A stretch of DNA of 20,180 bases from Deltaproteobacteria bacterium (lineage in GTDB: Bacteria; Desulfobacterota; Desulfobacteria; Desulfobacterales; Desulfatirhabdiaceae), in assembly GCA_021778975.1 (NCBI GenBank), contig JAJYBO010000021.1, forward strand, positions 1-20,180, in the 5' to 3' direction. The position numbers and the translations under genes were made by a program. Below are positions 1 to 7,751 of the stretch, in pieces; position 1 is the first letter of the stretch, and each line of letters begins with the position of its first letter. The notes under the pieces are model-generated. The model saw only the letters and a list, made by a program, of their open reading frames with translations. It was not told the origin of the DNA and did not search any database.

Positions 1-216
1 TCGCACTGTCAGATTGCCATGCGCCGCAGGCGGAAAGGTGTCATCCTCTCTCAATCCTCCCCCCGGATATAATGCCGATGGATAAAGGCTTTTGAATGAA
101 AGAAATTCGACCCGCCGGGTATCGGCCATTGCAAGCGTGAATTCACGGCAATAGCCGCTAAGCCCCCGCAGCGGCGGCAACGTTCCCAGTATGGTGATGT
201 TCTCTGATGGTTTCAT
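1..216 (-). CDS. Glycosyltransferase, N-terminal fragment cut by window edge
   Basis: The minus strand is open for 72 codons from an ATG at 216 to the window edge. The peptide begins MKPSENITILGTLPPLRGLS and continues with SGYCREFTLAMADTRRVEFL and a KSLYPSALYPGG segment. From memory, ILGTLPP(L)xG followed by VEFLSFKxLYPxxLYPGG is the usual N-terminus of a group of GT4-type (GT-B fold) glycosyltransferases that transfer sugars from nucleotide-sugar donors during envelope polysaccharide synthesis. Only the acceptor-side Rossmann start is visible; the catalytic half lies outside the window. In-frame ATGs at 252 and 234 are alternative starts, and none has a strong ribosome-binding site. It is divergent from the phosphatase at 363, sharing about 150 bp. 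The family call is moderately secure; substrate is unknown. Confidence 0.6.
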   Translation of the reverse strand, partial: MKPSENITILGTLPPLRGLSGYCREFTLAMADTRRVEFLSFKSLYPSALYPGGGLREDDTFPPAAHGNLTVR

Positions 217-362
217 CAATAGTGGCGATCCTGGCATAACAGGCGTAATCATGAGGTTTTCGTGAAAAATCGAATTTCAGACGGGCTATTCATGCAGATT
301 TTACCGCAAAAGTCAACCGCTCGATGTTGTCGTTACAGGCAACATGTGCTACATAGGGACTT

Positions 363-2099
363 ATGACAGATAATGCTTCCGTTCTTCAGATCAGATTGCC
401 GGCGCTGACAAAATGCGACTGGCGCAGCTTCGGTATGCTCCACGTTATGGCCAACGCCATCGGTGCTGCGGTGTGCATTTTTTATTTCAATTATTTTGTG
501 CCGGCGGGGGTTTCCATTTCGCTGGGCGAAGCGTTCATCGTTCCGACGGTCGTTGCGGTCATACTCATCGCAATCGGTCTCAGATTTCAGTTTCACTGGG
601 AAAAAACCCTCATGGCATATATCAACCGCCTCCAGAGTGGCCTGGATGTCCCGGATGCCATGCGGCGCAGCGCCCAGCTCCGAATATTGAACCTGCCGTA
701 TATTTCCGCGGGTATCACCCTGATGATGTGGACGACGGCTTCCGTGCTGATGGCCCTGTGGCATTTGACGGAATACCCGAAAGAAACCCCTCTCTCGAAG
801 GTGACGGATATGGCGCTGGATCAGGCATTTCGGGTATTGAGCGGCACCTTTCTCTCTGGCGTTGCGACGGCGGCCATTATCCTTTTTGTCATGGAAACGC
901 TGTGCCGGAGACTGCGCCCGTATTTTTTCACCAGTGGCGACATGGTGAAAACACCAGGCGCCTATCACCTGAAACTGCGGGCGCGCATGCTCATCACCTT
1001 TTTTCTGACCAGCGTCCTGCCACTGGGGGTGATGGCGCATATTTTTTACCACAAAGCAACCACGATGGTGCTGTCGAACTCTCAGAACGTCGTGCATGAA
1101 ATGTTCAGCCTGACCCTGTTTCTGGCGGTCATCGGAATATCGGGGTCCATCGTGTTGTCGCGGCATTTCGCTCTCAGCATCGTGGATCCGATTCAGGAAA
1201 TGGAAAACGCCATGAACCGTGTCGAACATGGCGATCTGACCGTATCGGTGCTGGTGCGTTCCAACGACGAACTCGGTCTGATGGCCGAAAATTTCAACAA
1301 AATGATGGAGGTTCTCAGGGAGCGCTACCGCATCCGGCAGTCTCTCAACATGGCCATGGAAGTGCAGCAGAACCTCCTGCCGCGTGAAATCCCCCGGATT
1401 CAAGGCATTGATATCGCCGGCGCATGTCACTATTGTGATGAAACGGGGGGCGATTTCTTCGATGTGTATGTGCCGGATCTGTCCTGTCCAGACCGCTTCA
1501 GCGTGGTGGTCGGAGATGTTTCGGATCATGGCATTCCCTCGGCGCTGATTATGACGACGGCGCGGGCGCTGCTGCGGATGCGCTCTTCGATGTCCGACGA
1601 CGTCTCCCAAACAATTTCGGATGTCAACCGTCAGTTGTGCCGGGATGTCGAGGATTCCGGACGCTTCATGACGCTGTTTTACGCGGAGGTGGATCGCTCC
1701 GAGTTACGCTTGCGATGGGTAAACGCCGGTCATGATCCCGCGTTTCTGTTAGATCCGGATTCCGGAGAAGTCCACGAACTGAAGGGCGTCGGCATGGCGT
1801 TAGGCGTTTTTGACAGCGCCGCTTATGTTCCGTATGAACGCGAGATAACGCCGGGTCAGATACTGGTCATCGGCACGGACGGCATATGGGAAACCCACAA
1901 TCCGGATGGAGAAATGTTCGGAAAAGGACGTTTGAAGGCAACGCTGCGAAATTTTCAGGAGGCCCCGGCGACGCAGATTCTGGGCCACATTTTGACAGCG
2001 GCGGACCGGTTTCGTCAGTCATCCCAAGCGGAAGACGATGTAACCCTGGTCGTCATCAAGATACAGGAAATGACAGTGGACACCTGCAATTTTCCCTGA
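363..2099 (+). CDS. Membrane HAMP-SpoIIE (PP2C-type) serine phosphatase, RsbU-like
   Basis: A 578-residue sensor phosphatase. The N-terminal half has about six hydrophobic segments (roughly residues 22-46, 52-73, 112-134, 161-180, 208-229 and 246-267), so it sits in the inner membrane. A HAMP linker follows (about 268-322, with VDPIQEMENAMNRVEHGDL), then a short coiled linker with the RsbU-like QQNLLP signature. The SpoIIE/PP2C_2 domain (about 345-570) keeps the metal-binding acidic residues: D364 in GGDFFD, D385 in VVGDVSDHG, D506 in GTDGIWE, and the EDDVT motif near 558. Such proteins dephosphorylate anti-sigma-factor antagonists or similar Ser/Thr-phosphorylated partners in response to a membrane signal. 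No antagonist or anti-sigma kinase is next to it, so the partner is unknown. The ATG at 363 is the first possible start; an AGGGA sits just upstream at rather short spacing. It is convergent with the uridylyltransferase gene. Confidence 0.88.
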   Translation: MTDNASVLQIRLPALTKCDWRSFGMLHVMANAIGAAVCIFYFNYFVPAGVSISLGEAFIVPTVVAVILIAIGLRFQFHWEKTLMAYINRLQSGLDVPDAMRRSAQLRILNLPYISAGITLMMWTTASVLMALWHLTEYPKETPLSKVTDMALDQAFRVLSGTFLSGVATAAIILFVMETLCRRLRPYFFTSGDMVKTPGAYHLKLRARMLITFFLTSVLPLGVMAHIFYHKATTMVLSNSQNVVHEMFSLTLFLAVIGISGSIVLSRHFALSIVDPIQEMENAMNRVEHGDLTVSVLVRSNDELGLMAENFNKMMEVLRERYRIRQSLNMAMEVQQNLLPREIPRIQGIDIAGACHYCDETGGDFFDVYVPDLSCPDRFSVVVGDVSDHGIPSALIMTTARALLRMRSSMSDDVSQTISDVNRQLCRDVEDSGRFMTLFYAEVDRSELRLRWVNAGHDPAFLLDPDSGEVHELKGVGMALGVFDSAAYVPYEREITPGQILVIGTDGIWETHNPDGEMFGKGRLKATLRNFQEAPATQILGHILTAADRFRQSSQAEDDVTLVVIKIQEMTVDTCNFP

Positions 2100-2160
2100 C
2101 AATCTCGGACAGGTCCCTTCACATCCCATCTCCGGCGCATGGCGATGTTTCAAAAGACAC

Positions 2161-2201
2161 GCGTTCAGACATCGTCCTTTTCAGAAAACCCGTCTGAACG
2201 C
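2161..2201. terminator. Inverted repeat between convergent genes, candidate bidirectional terminator
   Basis: A perfect 10-bp stem, GCGTTCAGAC (2161-2170) and GTCTGAACGC (2192-2201), encloses a 21-nt loop that has its own TTTT-CAG-AAAA mini-stem. It lies between the phosphatase stop (2099) and the uridylyltransferase stop (2210), where a shared terminator is expected. Neither side has a clean T-run, so the terminator role is inferred from position and symmetry. Confidence 0.45.
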
Positions 2202-2209
2202 TCATATTG

Positions 2210-3598
2210 TCAAATGCACAGCGTTCCCTCGACAACCTCGTTGTCAGGTACATATCCGGGAATATCTCCAGCGTGTTGGATGACGACATCGCCCTTCAGG
2301 ATGATATTCTTTCCGAAAAACACATTGCCAGAGACCCTCAAAGATTCACACGCGGCCAGTGACGGAGGCCCGAACGGAAACCGTGCGTCAAACGCATCAA
2401 TCAGGGTGTAATATTGGGGATCCAGATCAACCTCGATCTGCGTTCCGCGCCGTTTCGGGTTGGCCGCTAACCCGTTCTGATCGGAATACATAAAACGGTC
2501 GGAGCGTATGACGAGAAGTTCATTGCATTTTTTGACCGGATAAAAGCGAGACCGGGGCACCACGACCGCGGTAGCGCCTTCGACCAGAGAGATGGCCGAC
2601 CCCATCGCGGTTTCGATCTGATAGACGCCGGGGCTGCTGCAATCCCTTGGATCCAACGTTTTAGGATTCAGAATCATGGGCAGATGAATGACGCCATGCC
2701 GGTCAAACACGGCCTTTAACCGTTTCAGGTTAATCCAGATATTGTTGGTGTTGAAATAACGGTATCGGGTGATATCCCTGCTGACGCCAATTTCATCTTC
2801 GGTACACTGTGCGGCTTCCCGCAGTATCAGGTGTCCATTTTTATGGACCGCCAGATGTCCTCCTTTGATATCCACCGGTTTCCGGATAGAGACTTCCATC
2901 ATGAAGGGCAGCGATTTTTCTGCAAAATACCCCAACAGAGATGGATCCAGTGTTGCGCCCAAATTGTCTGAATTGGCGATAAAGGCATACTGAATGCCGT
3001 CTGCCAGCAACTGCTCCAGAATTCCGGATGTGTAGAGCGCCGTATAGATATCGCCATGCCCTGGCGGATTCCATTCCAGATCGGGCTGACGGGGCCAACT
3101 GGCGGGAGAAAAATCGCTTCGCAGTATTTTGGGAAACTTGTTTTGAACGAAAATCAGCGGAAATGGTTCGGGATGAAGGCGCTTGAGCGCTTCCACGGTT
3201 TCCGCATGGGTGTTGAAACTGTTCATGAACGCCAGCCTCACATGCTGACGCCCGGCCTGACGCACAATAATTTCGAGAAAGGTTTTGCCGTTTCGGGCGG
3301 GCAAGAGAGATTTGGCGCCAGTAAGCCCCATACTGGTGCCCAGACCGCCGTTCAGAACAATCATGACGGCCTGGGGCATCATTTTTTCGCCCATATCGGC
3401 ATAAGGTGCAAACGTTGCGCTATCGGCAATATCCTGGGTCTCCACCGGACGAATATCCCGGTTATAGATGAACCCCTTCTCTCCGGTGACAACTTTATGG
3501 TAATACCAGGCAAATGTATCCATCACGACCGGCTGAAGCCCGGCGGATGTCATTTTGGCAATAAATGCGGCAAGATGATCAGATTCGGCATTCAACAT
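2210..3598 (-). CDS. UTP--glucose-1-phosphate (UDPGP-family) uridylyltransferase
   Basis: A 462-residue protein of the eukaryotic-type UDPGP pyrophosphorylase family, unrelated in sequence to bacterial GalU. The family transfers UMP from UTP to a sugar-1-phosphate, normally glucose-1-phosphate giving UDP-glucose, in the cytoplasm. The nucleotide-binding loop VLNGGLGTSMGLTGAKSLLP is at about residues 81-100 (the family consensus has GPK where this has GAK). FNTNNIWINL, a typical sugar/metal-site segment, is in the middle, and a left-handed beta-helix-like tail (NVFFGKNIILKGDVVIQHAG) ends the protein. The length fits the family. The start at 3598 is chosen over an in-frame upstream start at 3658 because GAGGAG lies about 9 nt before it. 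It may supply UDP-sugar for surface glycans, which would suit the glycosyltransferase at the left edge. It could also act on another sugar-1-phosphate. Confidence 0.86.
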   Translation of the reverse strand: MLNAESDHLAAFIAKMTSAGLQPVVMDTFAWYYHKVVTGEKGFIYNRDIRPVETQDIADSATFAPYADMGEKMMPQAVMIVLNGGLGTSMGLTGAKSLLPARNGKTFLEIIVRQAGRQHVRLAFMNSFNTHAETVEALKRLHPEPFPLIFVQNKFPKILRSDFSPASWPRQPDLEWNPPGHGDIYTALYTSGILEQLLADGIQYAFIANSDNLGATLDPSLLGYFAEKSLPFMMEVSIRKPVDIKGGHLAVHKNGHLILREAAQCTEDEIGVSRDITRYRYFNTNNIWINLKRLKAVFDRHGVIHLPMILNPKTLDPRDCSSPGVYQIETAMGSAISLVEGATAVVVPRSRFYPVKKCNELLVIRSDRFMYSDQNGLAANPKRRGTQIEVDLDPQYYTLIDAFDARFPFGPPSLAACESLRVSGNVFFGKNIILKGDVVIQHAGDIPGYVPDNEVVEGTLCI

Positions 3599-3634
3599 CA
3601 GAAAGCACTCCTCGGAAATCGGTAACCTGGCGCA

Positions 3635-3656
3635 GCCGGGGACGCGCCTCCCCGGC
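3635..3656. other. GC-rich perfect hairpin upstream of the uridylyltransferase gene
   Basis: GCCGGGGA (3635-3642) and TCCCCGGC (3649-3656) form a perfect 8-bp stem with a 6-nt loop. It lies between the aminotransferase stop (3683-3681) and the uridylyltransferase start (3598). On the transcribed minus strand no T-run follows, so it is either a weak terminator after the aminotransferase gene or a leader/processing hairpin for the next gene. Confidence 0.35.
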
Positions 3657-3680
3657 AAAATACATCATGAGACGGAGATG

Positions 3681-4742
3681 TTATACCCGCTCGATCCAGC
3701 CCATCGTATCCGGTGCTTTTCCGTACTGAATATCGGTCAGATGATGATACAGCCGATTGGCGATGGGGCCGACAGTTCCATCGCCCACCGCAATGACCTG
3801 CTCTTCGTATTTGAGTTCGCCGACCGGAGATATGACAGCGGCGGTTCCAGAACCAAAAATTTCCTGAAGTTTTCCGGAAGCGTGAGCCGCCATGACCTCA
3901 TCAATGCTGATCCTGCGTTCGCTGGTTTTAAGCCCCCAGGCTCTGGAAAGCGCCAGAACGGAATCTCGTGTAATACCCGGCAGGATGCTGCCGTTCAGCG
4001 CCGGCGTGACCACTTCGCCGTCAATCACGAAAAAGATGTTCATGGCGCCGACCTCTTCGATGTATTTTTGTTCGACGCCATCCAGCCACAACACCTGGGT
4101 ATATCCTTTTTTATGGGCGACATCGGCGGCGTACAGGCTTGCCGCATAGTTGGCCGGTGTCTTGGCTTCTCCCAATCCGCCGCGCACCGCACGCACATGG
4201 CCGCGGGTCACCCAAATTTTGACCGGATTGAAACCCGCCGCATAATAGGCCCCCACCGGAGACAAAATCACAAAATACCGATACGTGTTCGAGGCCCGAA
4301 CGCCCAGAAATGGATCGGTCGCCACGATGGTCGGACGAATATATAACGACGTTCCCGATACATGGGGCACCCAGTCTTTCTCGACGCGAAGCAACGTTTT
4401 CAGACTTTCGAGCGCAGCGGTTTCATCTATTTCCGGAATGCAGAGTAAATGCGAGGAGCGGTTCAGCCGTTTGAAATTGGCCCGGGGTCGAAACAACTGA
4501 ATATCGCCGGAATCCGTCCTGTAGGCTTTCAGCCCTTCGAAAACAGCCTGTCCGTAATGAAGAACCATGGTGGAGGGATCCATCGGAATGGGTCCGTAGG
4601 GTTCGACGCGGGCATTATGCCACCCCTTGTCCGGGTTATAGTCCATGTTCAACATGTAATCCGTAAAAAGCGTGCCGAAACCGAGCTTGGTTTCATCCGG
4701 CTTTGGCTTTAAACGGTCTGTCCTGATGATGGTTGGTTCCAT
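3681..4742 (-). CDS. ilvE: Branched-chain amino acid aminotransferase (class IV PLP)
   Basis: A 353-residue fold-type IV aminotransferase that interconverts Leu/Ile/Val and their 2-oxo acids with 2-oxoglutarate/glutamate in the cytoplasm. It is the longer BCAT type (BCAT1/2-like), marked by FGTLFTDYMLNMDY, LHYGQAVFEGLKAYR, FRPRANFKRLNRS and IYIRPTIVATDPFLGV. The PLP lysine is K194 in GLGEAKTPANYAASL, where the family usually has K-x-GGNY. GAMNIFFVIDG and LPGITRDSVLALS follow in order. The start at 4742 is favoured over one at 4766 because GAGGAGG sits 6 nt upstream. It lies about 300 bp downstream of the Fe-S scaffold gene and about 80 bp upstream of the uridylyltransferase, so it may share a transcript with the latter. 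D-amino-acid aminotransferase is less likely given length and motifs. Confidence 0.93.
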   Translation of the reverse strand: MEPTIIRTDRLKPKPDETKLGFGTLFTDYMLNMDYNPDKGWHNARVEPYGPIPMDPSTMVLHYGQAVFEGLKAYRTDSGDIQLFRPRANFKRLNRSSHLLCIPEIDETAALESLKTLLRVEKDWVPHVSGTSLYIRPTIVATDPFLGVRASNTYRYFVILSPVGAYYAAGFNPVKIWVTRGHVRAVRGGLGEAKTPANYAASLYAADVAHKKGYTQVLWLDGVEQKYIEEVGAMNIFFVIDGEVVTPALNGSILPGITRDSVLALSRAWGLKTSERRISIDEVMAAHASGKLQEIFGSGTAAVISPVGELKYEEQVIAVGDGTVGPIANRLYHHLTDIQYGKAPDTMGWIERV

Positions 4743-4891
4743 GTAAGCCTCCTCAGAATAATCCATCGCAAATGTCGCCCCATATGTCGGGACGCGTCAT
4801 AAAAACAGCCGCCTCATCAAATCATCATACAACCAAAAAACACGATAATTCCAAAAGGCTCTATTGGACTGATAGCGGTTGTTCGAATGAA

Positions 4892-4920
4892 AATCAAGGG
4901 CTATTATGGAAGAATGTCAA
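4892..4920 (-). promoter_or_regulatory. Candidate sigma70-type promoter for the aminotransferase gene
   Basis: On the minus strand TTGACA (4920-4915) is followed after 17 nt by TTGATT (4897-4892). An overlapping alternative uses TTGATT as the -35 and TATCAG (4874-4869) as the -10, again with 17 nt between. Either leaves a leader of roughly 120-145 nt before the ATG at 4742. The rest of the roughly 300-bp gap (4743-5043) is A/T-rich near 4800-4930 and shows no convincing gene. Confidence 0.35.
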
Positions 4921-4956
4921 AAAAATGTAATTTTGACGACTTTGCGGGAGGTCTTG

Positions 4957-4988
4957 CTGCGCCGTTTTCCGTGATGGAGACGGCGCAG
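4957..4988. terminator. Hairpin downstream of the Fe-S scaffold gene, candidate terminator
   Basis: CTGCGCCGT (4957-4965) pairs perfectly with ACGGCGCAG (4980-4988), and TCC/GGA can extend the stem inside the loop. It starts about 55 nt beyond the scaffold gene stop and precedes the aminotransferase promoter region, the expected place for a terminator of the GGDEF-scaffold operon. No uninterrupted T-run follows directly on the minus strand. Confidence 0.45.
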
Positions 4989-5043
4989 ATTTGATTTTAT
5001 CCGGGATACCGGCGGAGAAAGGGACATGATTGCCCGCCACGCA

Positions 5044-5469
5044 TCAGTGCGTCTGATACGCCTTTTTCCAGGGCGAACGCTGAAGTTCGTTGCTGTTGGA
5101 CAGCGCCAGATATAGCGCGCCGGCGGCCAGCTCGGCGCAGTGAAAATGATCTTCCGGAAGGGTTTCAAGATAGGCCGCGATGGCTTCAGGCGTGATTTCC
5201 CACGCGTTGGCGATTGGTTGGCCCTCGGCAAGAAAGGCCACCGTGTTGGCGCAGGCGGTGGTGTTCATGCAACCGGTGGTATGAAACGAAACGGTGTCAA
5301 GAATCTCCCCGCTGGTCTTCAAGAATATTTCAATGGTATCCCCGCAATCTCCAGTCTTTTTGCCATAGCCGTCCGGATGGGACAGTACTTCACAATGATC
5401 GGTTTTAAACGCCATCTCCAGGTATTTCAGAGAATGGGTTTGCCAGAAATCGGATGTTTCTTCACTCAT
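5044..5469 (-). CDS. NifU/IscU-like iron-sulfur cluster scaffold protein
   Basis: A 141-residue NifU_N-domain protein, the cytoplasmic platform on which Fe-S clusters are built before transfer to apo-proteins. Ligand positions are visible: C42 and D44 in GDCGD, C67 in TTGCMN, C111 in HFHCAE, plus an extra C73 in TACANT. The chaperone-binding LPPVK motif of classical IscU is absent; LPEDHFHC occupies that region, as in a variant I associate with sulfate-reducing bacteria. The start at 5469 has GGAGG 6 nt upstream and overlaps the diguanylate cyclase stop by 4 nt (ATGA), so the two are translationally coupled. No cysteine desulfurase is adjacent, so it is probably a stand-alone scaffold rather than part of an isc/nif operon. 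No gene symbol is given because iscU and nifU orthology is uncertain. Confidence 0.85.
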   Translation of the reverse strand: MSEETSDFWQTHSLKYLEMAFKTDHCEVLSHPDGYGKKTGDCGDTIEIFLKTSGEILDTVSFHTTGCMNTTACANTVAFLAEGQPIANAWEITPEAIAAYLETLPEDHFHCAELAAGALYLALSNSNELQRSPWKKAYQTH

Positions 5470-6707
5470 AGCGCCTCCATAATCAAAGAAAAGGTTGATT
5501 CCCGATCTTTCGTCGGAATATCTGCGCCGTTTATATCATTGACACCGCGAACCCGGCAAGTGTTTCCAGCGATTGTGTCGGCGGTGAACGCGCCGGCAAG
5601 CCCGATGGCGCCTTTTTCTTTCCCTTTCACCATGAACAGCGCCCGGTCCGCCGATGCGAGAAGACCGGTCAGATCCGCAGCATCTTCCGGGAAAACAGCA
5701 ATGCCGTAACTCGCCTGAAGTTTTACCCGAAGACCGTATTTTTTCAGATAAACCGTGTTTTCGATATGGGATTGAAGATGCAGCGCCTTTTTGACGGCCC
5801 GCCCCTGATCGAAATCCGGAAGAACGATGACAAACTCGTCTCCGGCATAGGCAACTGCGTAGGCAGGGGAGGATATCGTATCTTGAATGACGCTGCCGAC
5901 TTCCCGGATGGCGCGGCTTCCGTTCAGGTGGCCGTGCGTGTCCACCACGCTTTTAAAATTGTCGAGATCCATGAAAATGACCGATAAGGGAGACTGGGAT
6001 ATCTTGCTGTTTTCAACCTGTTCGGCCAAAGAACGATACAGGTGCCGCCGGTTATACAGCCCCGTCAGATCGTCGCGCACCGCCTGTTCGCGAAATTTCC
6101 GTTCACTGATCAGCAGGGATTCCTCGGCTTCCTTTCGCCGGGTGATGTCCACCATGGCGATGACAATATGCTCCAGGCTGTTTTCGTTGCCCGAAGCAAT
6201 CAGCGTCTGGATCAGCACGCTTCTTTTATTTCCCTTTCCGGTCAGAATGGTTATTTCTCTTTCCCGGGAAGTTTTGTGTTCTGCAATCATGGGAAGAATT
6301 TCAATTCCGATGCGGTGAAACTCTTTCGGGTTCATGAAGACCGAAAAATCATCCTTCACCTCATCTCTGGCGCCGATTTCCATCAGATGCAGAAAGGCGT
6401 CGTTAAACTCGATGGTCCGGATCATGCCCATGCAATGCGTCACCTCCGGTGGATTGTTTCGAAAATATGCGCTGAGATCGGTAATTCCTGAGCGTTGCAG
6501 ATGGTCAAGGTAGTCCTTGAGCCGGGACGCATCCCGTTCGATGAGAGCGACAGGCGTGGAACGAAACAGCATCTGATATTTCCTATCATGATGATGCCTT
6601 GCCGCTTCTTCTGCGCGGATGCACCGGGCTTCAAGGGTTTCCACCCGGATGCGTAATGTAGCTATCTCTGTAAGGAGCTGCTCCCTGGTAAGGTTTTCAT
6701 CACTCAC
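5466..6707 (-). CDS. PAS-GGDEF diguanylate cyclase (AGDEF variant)
   Basis: A soluble protein of about 413 residues with no membrane segment. It has an N-terminal coiled coil (about 5-38), a PAS-like sensor with a PAC tail ending in VDITRRKEAEESL (about 45-198), then a GGDEF domain (about 205-365) starting DDLTGLYNRRHLYRSL and containing FMDLDNFKSVVDTHGHL. The signature is AGDEF (about 288-292) rather than GGDEF. The first glycine is the one changed; the metal-binding D and E remain, so activity is possible. The upstream RxxD inhibitory site is absent. Active proteins make cyclic di-GMP from two GTP. A GTG start at 6707 is preferred because AAAGAGG lies 6 nt upstream; a TTG at 6713 abuts the Shine-Dalgarno and is unlikely. 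It is first in a two-gene operon with the Fe-S scaffold. A tail of about 45 residues after the domain is not assigned. Confidence 0.87.
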   Translation of the reverse strand: MSDENLTREQLLTEIATLRIRVETLEARCIRAEEAARHHHDRKYQMLFRSTPVALIERDASRLKDYLDHLQRSGITDLSAYFRNNPPEVTHCMGMIRTIEFNDAFLHLMEIGARDEVKDDFSVFMNPKEFHRIGIEILPMIAEHKTSREREITILTGKGNKRSVLIQTLIASGNENSLEHIVIAMVDITRRKEAEESLLISERKFREQAVRDDLTGLYNRRHLYRSLAEQVENSKISQSPLSVIFMDLDNFKSVVDTHGHLNGSRAIREVGSVIQDTISSPAYAVAYAGDEFVIVLPDFDQGRAVKKALHLQSHIENTVYLKKYGLRVKLQASYGIAVFPEDAADLTGLLASADRALFMVKGKEKGAIGLAGAFTADTIAGNTCRVRGVNDINGADIPTKDRESTFSLIMEAL

Positions 6708-6989
6708 AATCAACCTCTTTATGGCGTCTGGTTATATACTGATAATGATTTTCAGGTGAAGCCGTCAGAACTTTTAAATTGATCTGCGCCTCAAACAGCA
6801 ATTCCCATGCCATAAAAACGCCACCCTCGCCGGATATAGCGCCGACGTATCGCCGTTAGAGGTGAAATGGCTTTATATTGTCAGGGAAAAGGGTATTTTA
6901 TATCCAATGCCACACAGAAATTCACCTGCGATGAATCATAATTATCCAACATCCCGGCGGTGGAAGTGATCCGCCATCACATCTGGTAG
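6708..6989. other. Intergenic region between trpA and the GGDEF gene
   Basis: About 280 bp with no credible open frame. A short GGCGG/CCGCC hairpin at 6956-6975 just beyond the trpA stop could help end the trp transcript but has no T-run. The 6720-6760 part is A/T-rich and presumably holds the GGDEF operon promoter, but no clear -35/-10 pair can be assigned. Confidence 0.4.
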
Positions 6990-7751
6990 TTACCGAAGCC
7001 CTGCGATGAAATCTCCGACGGCCGCAACGCCGCGCTGTTCCATCAGCCGGATGGTTTGTGTTCCGATGACGGCGATATCGGCCTTGCCTTTCAGAAAATC
7101 AATGTCAGTCCTGTCTTTCACGCCGAATCCCAGCGCCAGTGGCAGCGATGTCGCCTGTCGGCACCGCTCCAGGTAAGTTTCCAGTTGCCCGGAAAAGCGG
7201 GTGTCTAAACCTGTGACACCCTTTCTGGCCACACAGTAAACAAATCCCCGGGCGTGTGAGGCGAGCATTTTCATGCGGGCATCCGACGTGGTGGGTGAAA
7301 AAATGAAGATCGGTGACAGGCGGTGCGTACGCATGGCGTTCAGGTAGTCGCTTCCCTCTTCCGGAGGCAGATCCGGAACGATGGCGCCGTGCAGACCGCG
7401 GCCGGCCATTTCACCGGCGAATCGCTCCACACCGTATTTGAAAAGGATGTTGTAATAACTCATAAACAAAAACGGTATGTTAAAAGATGCCGCCGCGGTC
7501 TTCGCCAATTCCAGGCATTTCTGAACGGTGGCGCCGGCGGAAAGCGCCTTCTGGTTGGCGTGAAGAATGACGGGGCCGTCGGCCACAGGTTCCGAAAACG
7601 GGATCTGGAGCTCCATCAGGTCAACGCCCGCCGCCACCATGGTTTCAATGAGTTTGTGTGAATCGTCAAAGGATGGATAGCCCATGACAATATGCGTCAT
7701 GAGCAGTATCCGCCGTTCTTTCAATCGGTTTTTCAGATAAGTTTCAAGCAT
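6990..7751 (-). CDS. trpA: Tryptophan synthase alpha subunit
   Basis: A 253-residue TIM barrel, somewhat shorter than the usual roughly 265. With TrpB it converts indole-3-glycerol phosphate to indole and glyceraldehyde-3-phosphate, channelling indole to the beta subunit. The catalytic acids are present: E47 in DLMELQIPFSEP and D58 in VADGP. The phosphate-binding stretch GFGVKDR and the (R)KGVTG loop are recognisable. VYCVARKGVTG differs from the common IYYVSRxGVTG form, so this is a somewhat divergent lineage. The start at 7751 is chosen over one at 7808: it has a GGAAGGCGGGAA-like purine stretch upstream and makes an 8-nt overlap with trpB, typical of the coupled pair. It is the last gene of the GntR-trpB-trpA unit. 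Confidence 0.94.
   Translation of the reverse strand: MLETYLKNRLKERRILLMTHIVMGYPSFDDSHKLIETMVAAGVDLMELQIPFSEPVADGPVILHANQKALSAGATVQKCLELAKTAAASFNIPFLFMSYYNILFKYGVERFAGEMAGRGLHGAIVPDLPPEEGSDYLNAMRTHRLSPIFIFSPTTSDARMKMLASHARGFVYCVARKGVTGLDTRFSGQLETYLERCRQATSLPLALGFGVKDRTDIDFLKGKADIAVIGTQTIRLMEQRGVAAVGDFIAGLR

Noticed and set aside
333..1610. Long open frame of 425 codons on the minus strand
   Set aside because: It is antisense to the SpoIIE phosphatase, rich in His, Arg and Gln with no recognisable domain, and the plus-strand frame has clear membrane, HAMP and phosphatase motifs. It is a shadow of a G/C-rich third-position gene.
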